Assembly: GCA_902764915.1 (NCBI GenBank)
Contig: CACWXY010000020.1
Span: 1-54,935, forward strand
DNA length: 54,935 bases
Direction: 5' to 3'
Source: an uncultured Eubacteriales bacterium
GTDB taxonomy: Bacteria > Bacillota > Clostridia > Christensenellales > Aristaeellaceae
The position numbers and the translations under genes were made by a program. The notes below the pieces were generated by a model that was not told the DNA's origin, made no database searches, and was given only the letters and a program-made list of their open reading frames with translations. Below are positions 41,232 through 49,535 of the stretch, piece after piece. Every line of letters begins with the position of its first letter. Position 1 is the first letter of the stretch.

Positions 41232-41289
41232 TTCAAAGGGGTTGACGATCGCCCGTCACCTCCTTCCCGGACCGGGTGAATTCATCTTC

Positions 41290-42552
41290 CTACGTTTCCT
41301 CGCGCACAATCTGTGCTCCCAGATTGCGCAGCTTATCCTCCAGATGTTCATAGCCTCTGTCTATATATTCCAGCTCATAGATTTCCGTGACGCCGCTGGC
41401 CATAAGCCCTGCCACAATCAGGGCGGCTCCTGCCCGAAGATCTGTCACTGTAACCGGTGCGCCATACAGCTGAGGAACACCCTCGATCAATGCAGTCCGT
41501 CCCATTACCTTGACCGATGCGCCCATACGTGCGATTTCATCCAGATGTTTGAAGCGCTGATCAAAAATCGTTTCCTGGATCAGACTGGTTCCATGGGCTG
41601 TCGTAAGCAGTGCGCTCATGGGCTGCTGCAGGTCCGTGGGAAAGCCCGGATACACCTGTGTTTTGATATTGACAGCACGATGGGCTGTCATCATCCGCAC
41701 GCGAATGGAATCATCGCTGTCACTGACACGCACACCCATTTCCAGCAGCTTGGCAGTGAGTGCTTCCATATGTGTCGGAATACACCCATGAATCGTGACA
41801 TCCCCACGAGTCGCAGCTGCCGCGATCATGAGCGTGCCGGTTTCGATCTGATCCGGGATCACAGCATAGGTCGTTCCATGCAGACGTTCCTGACCCTTAA
41901 TACGGATGACATCCGTACCAGCGCCCTTGATCTTGGCGCCCATGGAGTTTAAGAAGTTTGCCAGATCAACAATGTGCGGTTCCTTGGCTGCATTGTAGAT
42001 GATTGTTGTTCCCTTGGCTTTAGCTGCAGCAAGCATGACATTGATTGTACCGCCTACGGTAACCATATCAAAAAACACATCTCCGCCGGTCAGTTCCTTG
42101 GCCTGCGCAACAACCATGCCGCCGCGCTCTTCCGTTTCCGCCCCGAGCGCACGAAAGCCCTTGAGGTGCTCATCAATCGGGCGAGATCCGATGGTACACC
42201 CACCCGGGAATCCGACTTCCGCCTTTCCGCAGCGTCCCAGGAGTGCACCGATCAGATAATAGCTGGCGCGCAGTCGCTTGGCATCGTGATAGCCCACATG
42301 CCAGTCTTCCACGCCCGTGGGATCAATTGTCATGGATACTCCGGGAATGTATCTGACTCGGGCCCCCAGATGCTCCAGGATATCCATAAGCGCATGTACA
42401 TCTTCAATGTCAGGGACATTCTCAATGGTACAGGGCTGATCCGAGAGCAGTACGGCCGGTATCACAGCCACGGACGTATTCTTCCCACCGCTGACCTGAA
42501 CCTCGCCCTCCAGGGCGCTGCCGCCAATAATCTTCAGTCGTTCCCGACCCAC
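41290..42552 (-). CDS. murA: UDP-N-acetylglucosamine 1-carboxyvinyltransferase
   Basis: A 420-residue MurA catalysing the first committed step of peptidoglycan synthesis (enolpyruvyl transfer from PEP to UDP-GlcNAc). The lysine of SGGKNTS is Lys24 and the active-site loop PGGCTIGSRPID keeps the cysteine (Cys119) that fosfomycin attacks, so this copy should be fosfomycin-sensitive. DLRAGAALIVAG near the end is also typical. GTG 42552 is preferred because GAAGGG lies 6 bases upstream; GTG 42570 is an alternative with a poorly placed site. Own promoter at 42604-42633, divergent from mnmE. Confidence 0.95.
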   Translation of the reverse strand: MGRERLKIIGGSALEGEVQVSGGKNTSVAVIPAVLLSDQPCTIENVPDIEDVHALMDILEHLGARVRYIPGVSMTIDPTGVEDWHVGYHDAKRLRASYYLIGALLGRCGKAEVGFPGGCTIGSRPIDEHLKGFRALGAETEERGGMVVAQAKELTGGDVFFDMVTVGGTINVMLAAAKAKGTTIIYNAAKEPHIVDLANFLNSMGAKIKGAGTDVIRIKGQERLHGTTYAVIPDQIETGTLMIAAAATRGDVTIHGCIPTHMEALTAKLLEMGVRVSDSDDSIRVRMMTAHRAVNIKTQVYPGFPTDLQQPMSALLTTAHGTSLIQETIFDQRFKHLDEIARMGASVKVMGRTALIEGVPQLYGAPVTVTDLRAGAALIVAGLMASGVTEIYELEYIDRGYEHLEDKLRNLGAQIVREET

Positions 42553-42603
42553 TGCTGTCCCTTCTTTCACTCTCCATAGGATTCCAGCTTTACAGCCTTT
42601 CGC

Positions 42604-42633
42604 ATTCTATCATTATCGAAATACCCCTGTCAA
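42604..42633 (-). promoter_or_regulatory. murA promoter
   Basis: On the minus strand TTGACA, 18 bases, TAGAAT, about 50 bases before the start. Confidence 0.65.
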
Positions 42634-42662
42634 TCGAGCAGAAATGACATGTCTATTCTGTG

Positions 42663-42691
42663 TTGACTCTTTTCCATGTTTCCCCTATACT
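42663..42691 (+). promoter_or_regulatory. mnmE promoter
   Basis: TTGACT, 17 bases, TATACT, 38 bases before the mnmE start and divergent from the murA promoter. Confidence 0.75.
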
Positions 42692-42729
42692 TGCCACGAA
42701 ATCCAATCCCAGGATAACAAAGGAGTCAT

Positions 42730-44082
42730 ATGAACGATACCATTGCAGCGCAGGCAACCGCACCGGGGGAAGGCGGCGTAGCCATTCTACGCATTTCCGG
42801 GGAAAACAGCGTACCGATTCTCCTCCAGCTTTTTCGCCCCGCCGGCAGAAAGACTGTTATGCCGCCTCCCAGCCATCTTATGGTCTATGGGCATATCATG
42901 GACGGCGAAGAAATCATCGATGAATGCATGGCCGTTCTCATGCGCGCCCCCCGCAGCTATACACGGGAGGACGTAGTTGAGTTTCAGGTGCATGGCGGAT
43001 CATCGGTTGCTCAGCGTGTGCTTGCGCTGTGCCTCAGGGAAGGTGCACGGCTGGCGGAGCCCGGAGAATTCACACGGCGTGCCTTTCTTAACGGCCGCAT
43101 CGATCTCAGCCAGGCGGAAGCTGTCATGCAGCTTATTGAAGCCCGCGGAGAGAGCGCACGCCGGGAAGCCATGCGGCAGCTTTCCGGGGGGACTGCCAGT
43201 TTTATACGCACCTGTGCTGACCAGCTCTACGCCATACAGGCCGGGCTGGCAGCATGCATTGATTATCCTGAGGAGATCAGCGAAAACGAAGCCATTCCTG
43301 CCATGGAAGCCGATATCCAGAGACTGATCCAGACCCTTCTTGACGCGTGTCAGGAAAAGGCAGCACGCATGATTCGGGAAGGCCTGCATGTCGTCCTATG
43401 CGGAAGACCGAATGTAGGAAAAAGCAGTCTTTTCAATGCGCTTCTGGGTGAAGAAAAAGCCATTGTTACACAGATTCCCGGTACAACCCGGGACCGTGTA
43501 GAGGGAACCATGCATCTGGATGGATGTCTGATCTCCCTTACGGACACTGCGGGGCTTCGGGATACAGATGATCCCGTGGAATCCATCGGAGTGTCCCGGG
43601 CAAGAAAAGCGCTGATGGAAGCGGACCTGCGCCTCATGGTTATCGACAGCAGTATGCCGCTTTCCGAAGAAGATCATGCGCTTCTGCATGATCTGCCGGC
43701 AGAGAACACATTACTTCTTCTCAATAAACAGGATCTGCCCGCTGTCACAGATATTTCCATTCTTCAGACAGTGCTTCCCGGCGCGGAAATACTGGCAATT
43801 TCCGCCCTGACGCCGGAGACACTGGCACCGCTGAAAGCAAAGCTGCTGGCTAAGGCCCGGGTAACGGATCATCTGGCCCTGACACTTCCCCGGCATCTTG
43901 ACGCAGCCAGACGTGCCGCACAGGCGCTTCAGAATGCCCTGGATACACTGCACAGCACATCCCTGGATATGTGTACACTGGACCTGGACGCCGCGCAGAG
44001 CGCACTTGCGGAAATCACAGGAGATCAGGTGGAGGAATCCCTCCTGGACCGTGTCTTTTCCACATTCTGCGTTGGCAAGTAA
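42730..44082 (+). CDS. mnmE: tRNA uridine-5-carboxymethylaminomethyl GTPase
   Basis: A 450-residue MnmE (TrmE), which with MnmG modifies wobble U34 of several tRNAs. The N-terminal folate-binding domain begins MNDTIAAQATAPGEGGVAILR; the GTPase domain has G1 GRPNVGKSS (225-233), G2/G3 IPGTTRD and DTAGLRDT, and NKQD; the C-terminal CxGK motif is CVGK with Cys447. RBS AAAGGAG. In most Bacillota mnmE directly follows khpB and precedes mnmG; here it is 12.8 kb away from khpB, and mnmG is not in the window. Confidence 0.97.
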   Translation: MNDTIAAQATAPGEGGVAILRISGENSVPILLQLFRPAGRKTVMPPPSHLMVYGHIMDGEEIIDECMAVLMRAPRSYTREDVVEFQVHGGSSVAQRVLALCLREGARLAEPGEFTRRAFLNGRIDLSQAEAVMQLIEARGESARREAMRQLSGGTASFIRTCADQLYAIQAGLAACIDYPEEISENEAIPAMEADIQRLIQTLLDACQEKAARMIREGLHVVLCGRPNVGKSSLFNALLGEEKAIVTQIPGTTRDRVEGTMHLDGCLISLTDTAGLRDTDDPVESIGVSRARKALMEADLRLMVIDSSMPLSEEDHALLHDLPAENTLLLLNKQDLPAVTDISILQTVLPGAEILAISALTPETLAPLKAKLLAKARVTDHLALTLPRHLDAARRAAQALQNALDTLHSTSLDMCTLDLDAAQSALAEITGDQVEESLLDRVFSTFCVGK

Positions 44083-44119
44083 GCTGTCGGAACCATGAAC
44101 AAAGTGAGGTTGAAAACAT

Positions 44120-44986
44120 ATGTCACTTCCCATGCCCACCAAAGAACAGCTCCGTGACTGGATGCTCATGACCGTAGGCACCATCATCATGGTTATCGGT
44201 ATCTATTTTTTCAAATATACCAATAATTTCTCCACCGGCGGCGTATCTGGTATCTCCGTGATTCTTGCGCACTATATTCAAGGCATGACACCCGGTACTG
44301 TAGGACTGGTCATCAATGTGGCGCTTCTGATTCTCGGGTATGCCGTGCTGGGACGTTCCTTTGGCGTAAAGACCACTTATGTGACTCTCCTGCAGTCAGG
44401 GCTGCTCCGGCTTTTGGAAATCATACTTCCCATGAAAGCTCCCATGACATCCCAGCCGCTTCTGGAGCTTATCTTCGCTGTGTCGCTCCCGGCAATCGGT
44501 TCTGCGATTCTCTTTAACGTGGATGCCTCCAGCGGCGGTACCGATATTATTGCCATGATTATGCGCAAGTATTCCACGCTCGACATTGGACGTGCTCTGC
44601 TGCTCTCCGACTGTGTGATAACCTTCAGCGCCTGCATAGCCTTTGGCATGACCACAGGTCTTTTCTCCATACTGGGTCTTGTTATGAAGAGCCTTCTGGT
44701 GGATATGGTGCTGGAAAACCTTAACATCAATAAGTGCTTCCATATCATCACCTCCCATCCGGATTCCATTGAGCGCTATATCATCCATAATCTGCATCGC
44801 GGCGCCACACGGCTTCATGGAGAAGGAATCTATTCCCATGAGGGCAAAGAAATCATCCTCACGGTTGTTAACCGCAAGCAGGGTGTTCTTCTGCGTCGTT
44901 ATGTAAAATCCACAGATCCTTCTGCATTCCTTCTCATCAACAATACCAGTGAAATCATAGGCAACGGTTTCCGAGGCGTGAACTGA
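44120..44986 (+). CDS. YitT-family membrane protein
   Basis: A 288-residue protein with five to six membrane segments (about 15-200) of the YitT/DUF161 kind, with the repeated small motif NNFSTGGVSGIS near 34-45 and NVDASSGGTDIIA near 134-146, followed by a cytoplasmic DUF2179 domain (about 220-285, HGEGIYSHEGKEIILTVVNR). The family is widespread in Bacillota with no settled transport substrate. Start at 44120 follows AAAGTGAGG. It is 37 bases after mnmE and probably shares its transcript. The two matching TGG motifs suggest an internal duplication. Confidence 0.9.
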   Translation: MSLPMPTKEQLRDWMLMTVGTIIMVIGIYFFKYTNNFSTGGVSGISVILAHYIQGMTPGTVGLVINVALLILGYAVLGRSFGVKTTYVTLLQSGLLRLLEIILPMKAPMTSQPLLELIFAVSLPAIGSAILFNVDASSGGTDIIAMIMRKYSTLDIGRALLLSDCVITFSACIAFGMTTGLFSILGLVMKSLLVDMVLENLNINKCFHIITSHPDSIERYIIHNLHRGATRLHGEGIYSHEGKEIILTVVNRKQGVLLRRYVKSTDPSAFLLINNTSEIIGNGFRGVN

Positions 44987-44993
44987 ATAGAGA

Positions 44994-45042
44994 AGCAGGC
45001 CCCTTTTCTATCTTGTCAGGTAAGAAAGGGACCTGCTTTTTT
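44994..45042 (+). terminator. Terminator after the YitT-family gene
   Basis: AGCAGG-CCCTTT and AAAGGG-A-CCTGCT pair around a long loop and run into TTTTTTT. Its T-run overlaps the stop codon of the decayed gene on the other strand. Confidence 0.88.
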
Positions 45043-45488
45043 AAATCTCAAAGTATGCCATAATCGAATCATGATCGGATAAGTATTGCCCGTTTTCTGT
45101 TGCATGCACAGCCTTGACAAGCAATGGCTGCGTTCCTTTCATGGCAAACACATAACCGATCCTGGCACTGGTCGGACGGCGGTCATAGTCATGGAAGGAC
45201 CTTGGCGCCTGTGATGGGATGTTCTTCCGTAAACAGCAGCTCTGCTATCCGTTTTCGCTGATCCAAAGCAATGCACGGAGACTCTCCCAACCCGTCCGTG
45301 TCCCTGCCCTCTCTCAAGATAAGCATAACCTGGCATGCGTTCCGGCATCGCCATCGCATAAGTTCATGAAGTCCTATTATGTCCGATGTCATTTCATGCA
45401 GAGCATGGCACAGATAATCCACACGGCTCATGAACTGCTGTGCTCCATCCTGCCTCGTCTGTATGCTACAGATCACAATCCGGGCCAT
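45041..45488 (-). pseudogene. Decayed endonuclease/exonuclease/phosphatase (EEP) family gene
   Basis: Directly behind the PHP-hydrolase gene. The first frame starts at ATG 45488 (ARIVICSIQTRQDG, then SDIIGLHEL, the usual EEP opening with DVIG-Q/H-E). It should be followed by about 250 residues, but after a short out-of-place stretch the reading shifts; a second frame at about 45205-45041 carries the family end, HDYDRRPTSARIGYVFA and YLSDHDSIMAYFEI, with the metal-binding Ser-Asp-His. The middle third is missing and at least one frameshift is present. Intact relatives are phosphodiesterases or sphingomyelinase-like hydrolases; this one is not functional. Confidence 0.78.
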
Positions 45489-45495
45489 CTGTTTT

Positions 45496-46920
45496 TCACT
45501 GTTCCTGGGTATTGCTCATTGCAAAGCACTTTCTCTGCAGCCGTTCCACACGTCCCCTGAGCATGGACAGCCATGCTGCGGCTTCCCGCTTTTCTTCTTC
45601 CGTTCCGGTTGCCAGCTGCTTCATGGCGCGGCCTTCCTCAAAACAAAGCTCATCATGGAGGGGAAAGTACTCCTTCAGAAGGAAGCATGCATATCGCACA
45701 AAGCGGCTTTCGCCCTCGATACGGAAATCATCGCTGATCGTATCCACAGCTACGCAGTATCCATCCCTGACAGCGCGCAGAACAGCATCCTCGTCACGAC
45801 CGCTGGAAAACAGGAGTGTTGAACAGATCAAGGCATTGCGGTTGGTAGGATTGGCGTTATGACTGTCTGTGCTCCCCACAACCGGATACCATTTGCCGCG
45901 TGCCCTGTCTTCATTGTACCTGGCAGTCTGAAAGCCGTTCTGTTCATAATAGTTTTCACCACCAAGCACTTCAAAGGCATCAAAAGCCTTTGTGTCTACC
46001 AGAAAATCACAGAGTGCATCCGGGACATGATAAACATCGTCAATCCAGTTGGGATGCGGGAATATGCCAATACCGCCGCTTTCGCGAATCGCCTGAAAAG
46101 CCCACACCATTCCAGCTGCCGGTACAGGGTCAATATTCTCCGGGATATGAAGCTGTCTCATCTGTTCTGCAATCTGTGCTTCATAGGCTGCCTGGTCCAT
46201 GATTGCGGGACACATTCCATGCACTGAGCGCTGCATGGGATCTGTCGGCACATGTTCAGATGGATCCCTTTCCATCAGTGCATTAATCGAATAGGCACCG
46301 CCCACATGCACTATATGCGGATGTATTTCCTTTCCAAAAGCCGGAGGCAGGTGAACCTCCTCGCCGGAAAGTATCATCAGATCAATCGGATAAGGCTCAT
46401 AGAAGCGTCGTGCCCGCAGAGAGCCGTCAAAGCGCCTGTGATCGGTAATCGCCAGAAAATCATAGCCATGACGGCGATAGTCCGCGCAGACTGCTTCCGG
46501 TGTCTGCATGCCATCAGAATAGGTGGTATGCAGGTGAAAATCTCCCAGTAGCGGAATTCTCTGTGCAAGATCCGCATGCACGCAGTACACGGAAAAACGT
46601 TCCCGAAACGGAACTCCCTTCTCCTGTGCGTGGGTCACATCCAGGAAAAACATCTGTTCCCCGAAAAACGTATGTGAAAACACCAGCATATCCTTTTCAT
46701 GGCATTCGCAAGCGATCGACTCATAATCTGCCGATGCGGGATAATATGTCGGGTTGCCGCCATGCAAGGCCTTCACGACAATCCGGCACATTTCGCCTTT
46801 CACAAATCCTGCCCGTGCACCGAGTGCGCGAATGGTGATCTGCGCATTCTTTCCGTCGCATACCACTTTGGGATACACTTCATAGTCATACATGCGATCT
46901 GTGCTTCTCTGAAATGGCAT
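45496..46920 (-). CDS. PHP-domain metal-dependent phosphoesterase (CehA/McbA type)
   Basis: A 474-residue protein. An N-terminal beta-rich domain of about 120 residues precedes a PHP domain that begins GDFHLHTTYSDG (about 125-136), with the later ligands FLAITDHRRF, a glutamate in SGEEVHLPP, IFPHPNW and VVGSTDSHN. All metal-binding positions appear kept. Relatives are called CehA/McbA-family metallohydrolases, acting on phosphate esters or carbamates; the natural substrate is unknown. RBS AAGGGAG before ATG 46920. No signal peptide. The gene is followed at 8 bases by the decayed EEP gene, another phosphodiesterase, so the pair may once have worked on one substrate. Confidence 0.87.
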   Translation of the reverse strand: MPFQRSTDRMYDYEVYPKVVCDGKNAQITIRALGARAGFVKGEMCRIVVKALHGGNPTYYPASADYESIACECHEKDMLVFSHTFFGEQMFFLDVTHAQEKGVPFRERFSVYCVHADLAQRIPLLGDFHLHTTYSDGMQTPEAVCADYRRHGYDFLAITDHRRFDGSLRARRFYEPYPIDLMILSGEEVHLPPAFGKEIHPHIVHVGGAYSINALMERDPSEHVPTDPMQRSVHGMCPAIMDQAAYEAQIAEQMRQLHIPENIDPVPAAGMVWAFQAIRESGGIGIFPHPNWIDDVYHVPDALCDFLVDTKAFDAFEVLGGENYYEQNGFQTARYNEDRARGKWYPVVGSTDSHNANPTNRNALICSTLLFSSGRDEDAVLRAVRDGYCVAVDTISDDFRIEGESRFVRYACFLLKEYFPLHDELCFEEGRAMKQLATGTEEEKREAAAWLSMLRGRVERLQRKCFAMSNTQEQ

Positions 46921-46957
46921 CCTGTATCTCCCTTCTGTTGCCGCTGCCTCTTACGCA

Positions 46958-46994
46958 AACGCCTCATGCAGTCGCTCAGGCTGCATGAGGCGTT
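46958..46994 (-). terminator. 14-bp perfect hairpin after the antiporter gene
   Basis: Arms 46958-46971 and 46981-46994 (AACGCCTCATGCAG) are exact inverted repeats with a 9-base loop, 11 bases past the antiporter stop. Only TTTG follows on the minus strand, so termination may be partial, allowing transcription of the PHP gene. Confidence 0.65.
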
Positions 46995-47004
46995 CAGATA
47001 CTTC

Positions 47005-47979
47005 TCAGAATAGGAACTGAAACATAGTAAAGGCAACGTACATGGCAAGCAGTACAATCCCCTGCCATCTACGCAGCCGGCCGGCCTTCAGCGTTGGAAG
47101 ACATAGAATCATCATCACAAGCATCATGACCGGAATATCCACGACAAGGCTCGCATTCATACCAGCCAGCTTCTTTTCCGAAGGAATGGCAAACGGTGAA
47201 ATGGTAATTGCGGCTCCGCTTACAAGAATAATGTTAAACAGATTCGCACCGATCACATTTCCCAGCGACAGCGCTCCGTGTCCTTTGATCAGTGAAGTAA
47301 TGGCTGTAATCAGCTCCGGCAGACTTGTTCCCAGAGCAACCATGGTTAGACCGATAACACTGTCCGGAACGCCAAGGGCTGCGGCTATCCTGGTTCCGTT
47401 TTCCACCAGAAGATTGGCACCTACCGCAATGGCAGCCGCGCCTGCCAGCATCAGCAGCACATTCATCCAGAGCGCTTTCGGCGCAGCCTCTTCGTCGTCT
47501 TCGCCATCGTCTTCAGCAAATTCCGGATGCTTTTTCATCTGCATTGTGGAAATGATCATATATCCTGCAAACATAAGCAGGTAAACAATGCCCATCCAGC
47601 GGTTGAACTTCCCCTGGGTATACGCAATCAGCGCATAGGAGCCCGCTGCCAGGAAAAACGAGACGGTAGGCAGAAGAAAAGCTTTCGGATTGACCTTTCC
47701 AGGACGAATCGCCACTGTCAGTGCCGCAATCAGGCTGGTATTGCAGATGATGGAGCCAATGGCATTTCCATAGCTGATACCAGCATTCCCCTGTAATGCA
47801 GCCTGACTGGAAACCATGACTTCCGGAAGCGTCGTACCAATGGATACAATCGTAGCACCAATGAGCAGTTCCGGAAGGTGAAAGCGATGCGCAACACCAA
47901 CGGCGCCGTCAACAAACCAGTCTCCTCCCTTGATCAGAAGAAGAAATCCCAAAAGAAACAGTAAAATCGGTACAAGCAT
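47005..47979 (-). CDS. Calcium/sodium antiporter family (CaCA, YrbG-like)
   Basis: A 324-residue membrane protein with about ten membrane segments in two inverted halves. The alpha-repeat motifs are SIGTTLPEVMVS (about 46-57) and ALGTSLPELITA (second half, about 207-218), with the paired GNAIGSIICN and GNVIGANLFN. An acidic cytoplasmic loop between halves (HPEFAEDDGEDDEEA) is the usual regulatory or spacer loop. The family exchanges Ca2+ (or other cations) for Na+, H+ or K+. Start ATG 47979. No Mn or Ca riboswitch is recognised in its leader. Confidence 0.93.
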   Translation of the reverse strand: MLVPILLFLLGFLLLIKGGDWFVDGAVGVAHRFHLPELLIGATIVSIGTTLPEVMVSSQAALQGNAGISYGNAIGSIICNTSLIAALTVAIRPGKVNPKAFLLPTVSFFLAAGSYALIAYTQGKFNRWMGIVYLLMFAGYMIISTMQMKKHPEFAEDDGEDDEEAAPKALWMNVLLMLAGAAAIAVGANLLVENGTRIAAALGVPDSVIGLTMVALGTSLPELITAITSLIKGHGALSLGNVIGANLFNIILVSGAAITISPFAIPSEKKLAGMNASLVVDIPVMMLVMMILCLPTLKAGRLRRWQGIVLLAMYVAFTMFQFLF

Positions 47980-48015
47980 GAAATGCCCTCGACCATCCTT
48001 TCTTGTTTACAGATT

Positions 48016-48049
48016 CCCTGCGTCGATCAGCGCATCGCAGGGGATTATA
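48016..48049 (-). promoter_or_regulatory. Antiporter -10 element and 5' end hairpin
   Basis: A TATAAT on the minus strand (48044-48049) has only a weak -35. The first transcribed bases include CCCTGCG and CGCAGGG (48016-48042), a 7-bp hairpin at the very 5' end that may stabilise the message. Confidence 0.4.
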
Positions 48050-48120
48050 TCATGATTATTCTTGAAACAGAAGTCATTCCCCCCGCTCTTTCCAAATCAT
48101 GCCTGATGCTCTACACTGTC

Positions 48121-48147
48121 AGTACGCCTTTGTCGCAAAGGCATACT
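48121..48147 (+). other. Leader hairpin before the thioesterase gene
   Basis: AGTA-C-GCCTTTG and CAAAGGC-A-TACT pair with a 3-base loop, 45 bases before the start codon. No T-tract follows. Function unknown. Confidence 0.4.
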
Positions 48148-48191
48148 ACTGCGAATGCAAACCCGCATCCGGGTCATGCACGGAGGAATCT

Positions 48192-48662
48192 ATGTCAGAA
48201 AAAACAGTCAGTGTTCAGCTTGTGCTCGCATCTCACTGCAATGGTTATGCCAAGCCCCGTCTTTTTGGCGGACAGCTGATGGCGTGGATCGATATCATTG
48301 GCGCCGTAGCCGCTCAGCGTTATACCCAGACATCCGTCACCACGGTGTGTGTGGATCACCTGAACTTTCTCAGACCTGCTTTTCTGGGCGATACCATTGT
48401 TCAGGAAGCATATGTCACATGGACCGGCCGCACATCTCTGGAAGTGTGTGTGAATACATATGTTGAAAGGCTTTCCGGCGAGCGGGAAATGACCAATCAG
48501 GCGTATCTCGTCTTTGTCGCCCTAAATGAGCACGATGTGCCGGTTCCGGTTAAGCCGCTGATTCCGGAGACTGTGGAGGAAAAACTGGAATATGCCCGCG
48601 CGGAAGAGCGTCGGAAACTGCGGATGTCCAGAAAAAACAATGCATCGGACGGGAGGTCCTGA
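48192..48662 (+). CDS. Acyl-CoA thioesterase (hotdog fold)
   Basis: A 156-residue hotdog-fold thioesterase of the YciA/BACH-like group: GYAKPRLFGGQLMAWIDIIG (the aspartate on the central helix is the likely catalytic acid) and VDHLNFLRPAFLGDTI (the second conserved block). The start at 48192 follows CGGAGG by 5 bases; the longer frame to 48099 has no site. Such enzymes hydrolyse acyl-CoAs; the acyl chain is not predictable. The charged C-terminal tail of about 35 residues is extra. The RNA methyltransferase gene begins 2 bases after its stop, so the two are coupled. Confidence 0.88.
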   Translation: MSEKTVSVQLVLASHCNGYAKPRLFGGQLMAWIDIIGAVAAQRYTQTSVTTVCVDHLNFLRPAFLGDTIVQEAYVTWTGRTSLEVCVNTYVERLSGEREMTNQAYLVFVALNEHDVPVPVKPLIPETVEEKLEYARAEERRKLRMSRKNNASDGRS

Positions 48663-48664
48663 TC

Positions 48665-49423
48665 TTGGAAATCATCCAAAGCCTGAAAAATCCTAAAATT
48701 CAGAAATGGCGTTCGCTGTCCCAGAGAAAAGCACGCGAAGAGACCGGCTGTTTTCTTGTCGAAGGCAAACGTGCTGTGACCGATGCCCTTCAGTCCGGCT
48801 ATACCATGGAAGCACTGATTCTGGAGAGCACGCAGTCGCTTCCGGAAACGTTCGACTGCAGCGGTCCCGCCTATCAGGTGCCCTCCCATGTTATGGAAGC
48901 GCTCTGTGACACCAAAACACCGCAGGGTATCTGTGCAGTCATGCACAAGAAAACCCAGACCGTCTCCGGACATCACCTGGTCGTATTGGATGCTCTTCAG
49001 GATCCGGGAAACGTAGGCACCATTATCCGCACTGCAGATGCCGCCGGGCTTGACGGCGTCATTCTCTCCTCCCGCTGCCCGGATATCTATGCCCCCAAGG
49101 TGCTTCGTGCCACCATGGGAAGTATCTTTCATATTCCCTGCGAAACCGCTGATTCTCTGGAAACCAGGCTGCAGGCCCTGTCCGAAAAAGGCTATGCGCT
49201 TCTTTCCACAGAACTTGACGGGCAGCCTTTCTTCTCCTATGTCTCCCGGGCACCGAAGGATTGGTGCCTGATTATCGGAAACGAGGGCCATGGCGTATCC
49301 GAAAGCGTGCGTCGGCTTGCATCCTGTCATTTGAAACTTCCCATGCGCGGGCAGGCCGAATCACTCAATGCCAGCGTTGCCGCCGGCATTATGATGTATG
49401 TGCTCATGGAGCACGCCGGGTAA
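48665..49423 (+). CDS. TrmH/SpoU-family RNA 2'-O-methyltransferase
   Basis: A 252-residue SPOUT enzyme. The N-terminal substrate-binding domain (about 1-90) begins IIQSLKNPKIQKWRSL; the knotted domain has motif 1 LDALQDPGNVGTIIRTADA (98-116), motif 2 LIIGNEGHGVSE (near 202) and motif 3 LNASVAAGIMMY (near 235). It resembles YsgA/RlmB-like enzymes, which methylate rRNA or tRNA riboses, using SAM; the target base is not known. The start is TTG at 48665, preceded by GGGAGG at 8 bases. A stretch of T's does not follow; the next promoter is at 49451. Confidence 0.9.
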   Translation: MEIIQSLKNPKIQKWRSLSQRKAREETGCFLVEGKRAVTDALQSGYTMEALILESTQSLPETFDCSGPAYQVPSHVMEALCDTKTPQGICAVMHKKTQTVSGHHLVVLDALQDPGNVGTIIRTADAAGLDGVILSSRCPDIYAPKVLRATMGSIFHIPCETADSLETRLQALSEKGYALLSTELDGQPFFSYVSRAPKDWCLIIGNEGHGVSESVRRLASCHLKLPMRGQAESLNASVAAGIMMYVLMEHAG

Positions 49424-49450
49424 ACCAGCTGCACATCTGTCATCTTCCAA

Positions 49451-49479
49451 TTGACGAAAAAGACACAATCATGTAGACT
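49451..49479 (+). promoter_or_regulatory. Promoter of the ABC importer pair
   Basis: TTGACG, 17 bases, TAGACT, 56 bases before the substrate-binding protein start. Confidence 0.65.
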
Positions 49480-49535
49480 CTCTACTCGCCGGAGTTCCGG
49501 TAAAGAAATTTTTAACAAGGAAGAGTGAATCTGAC

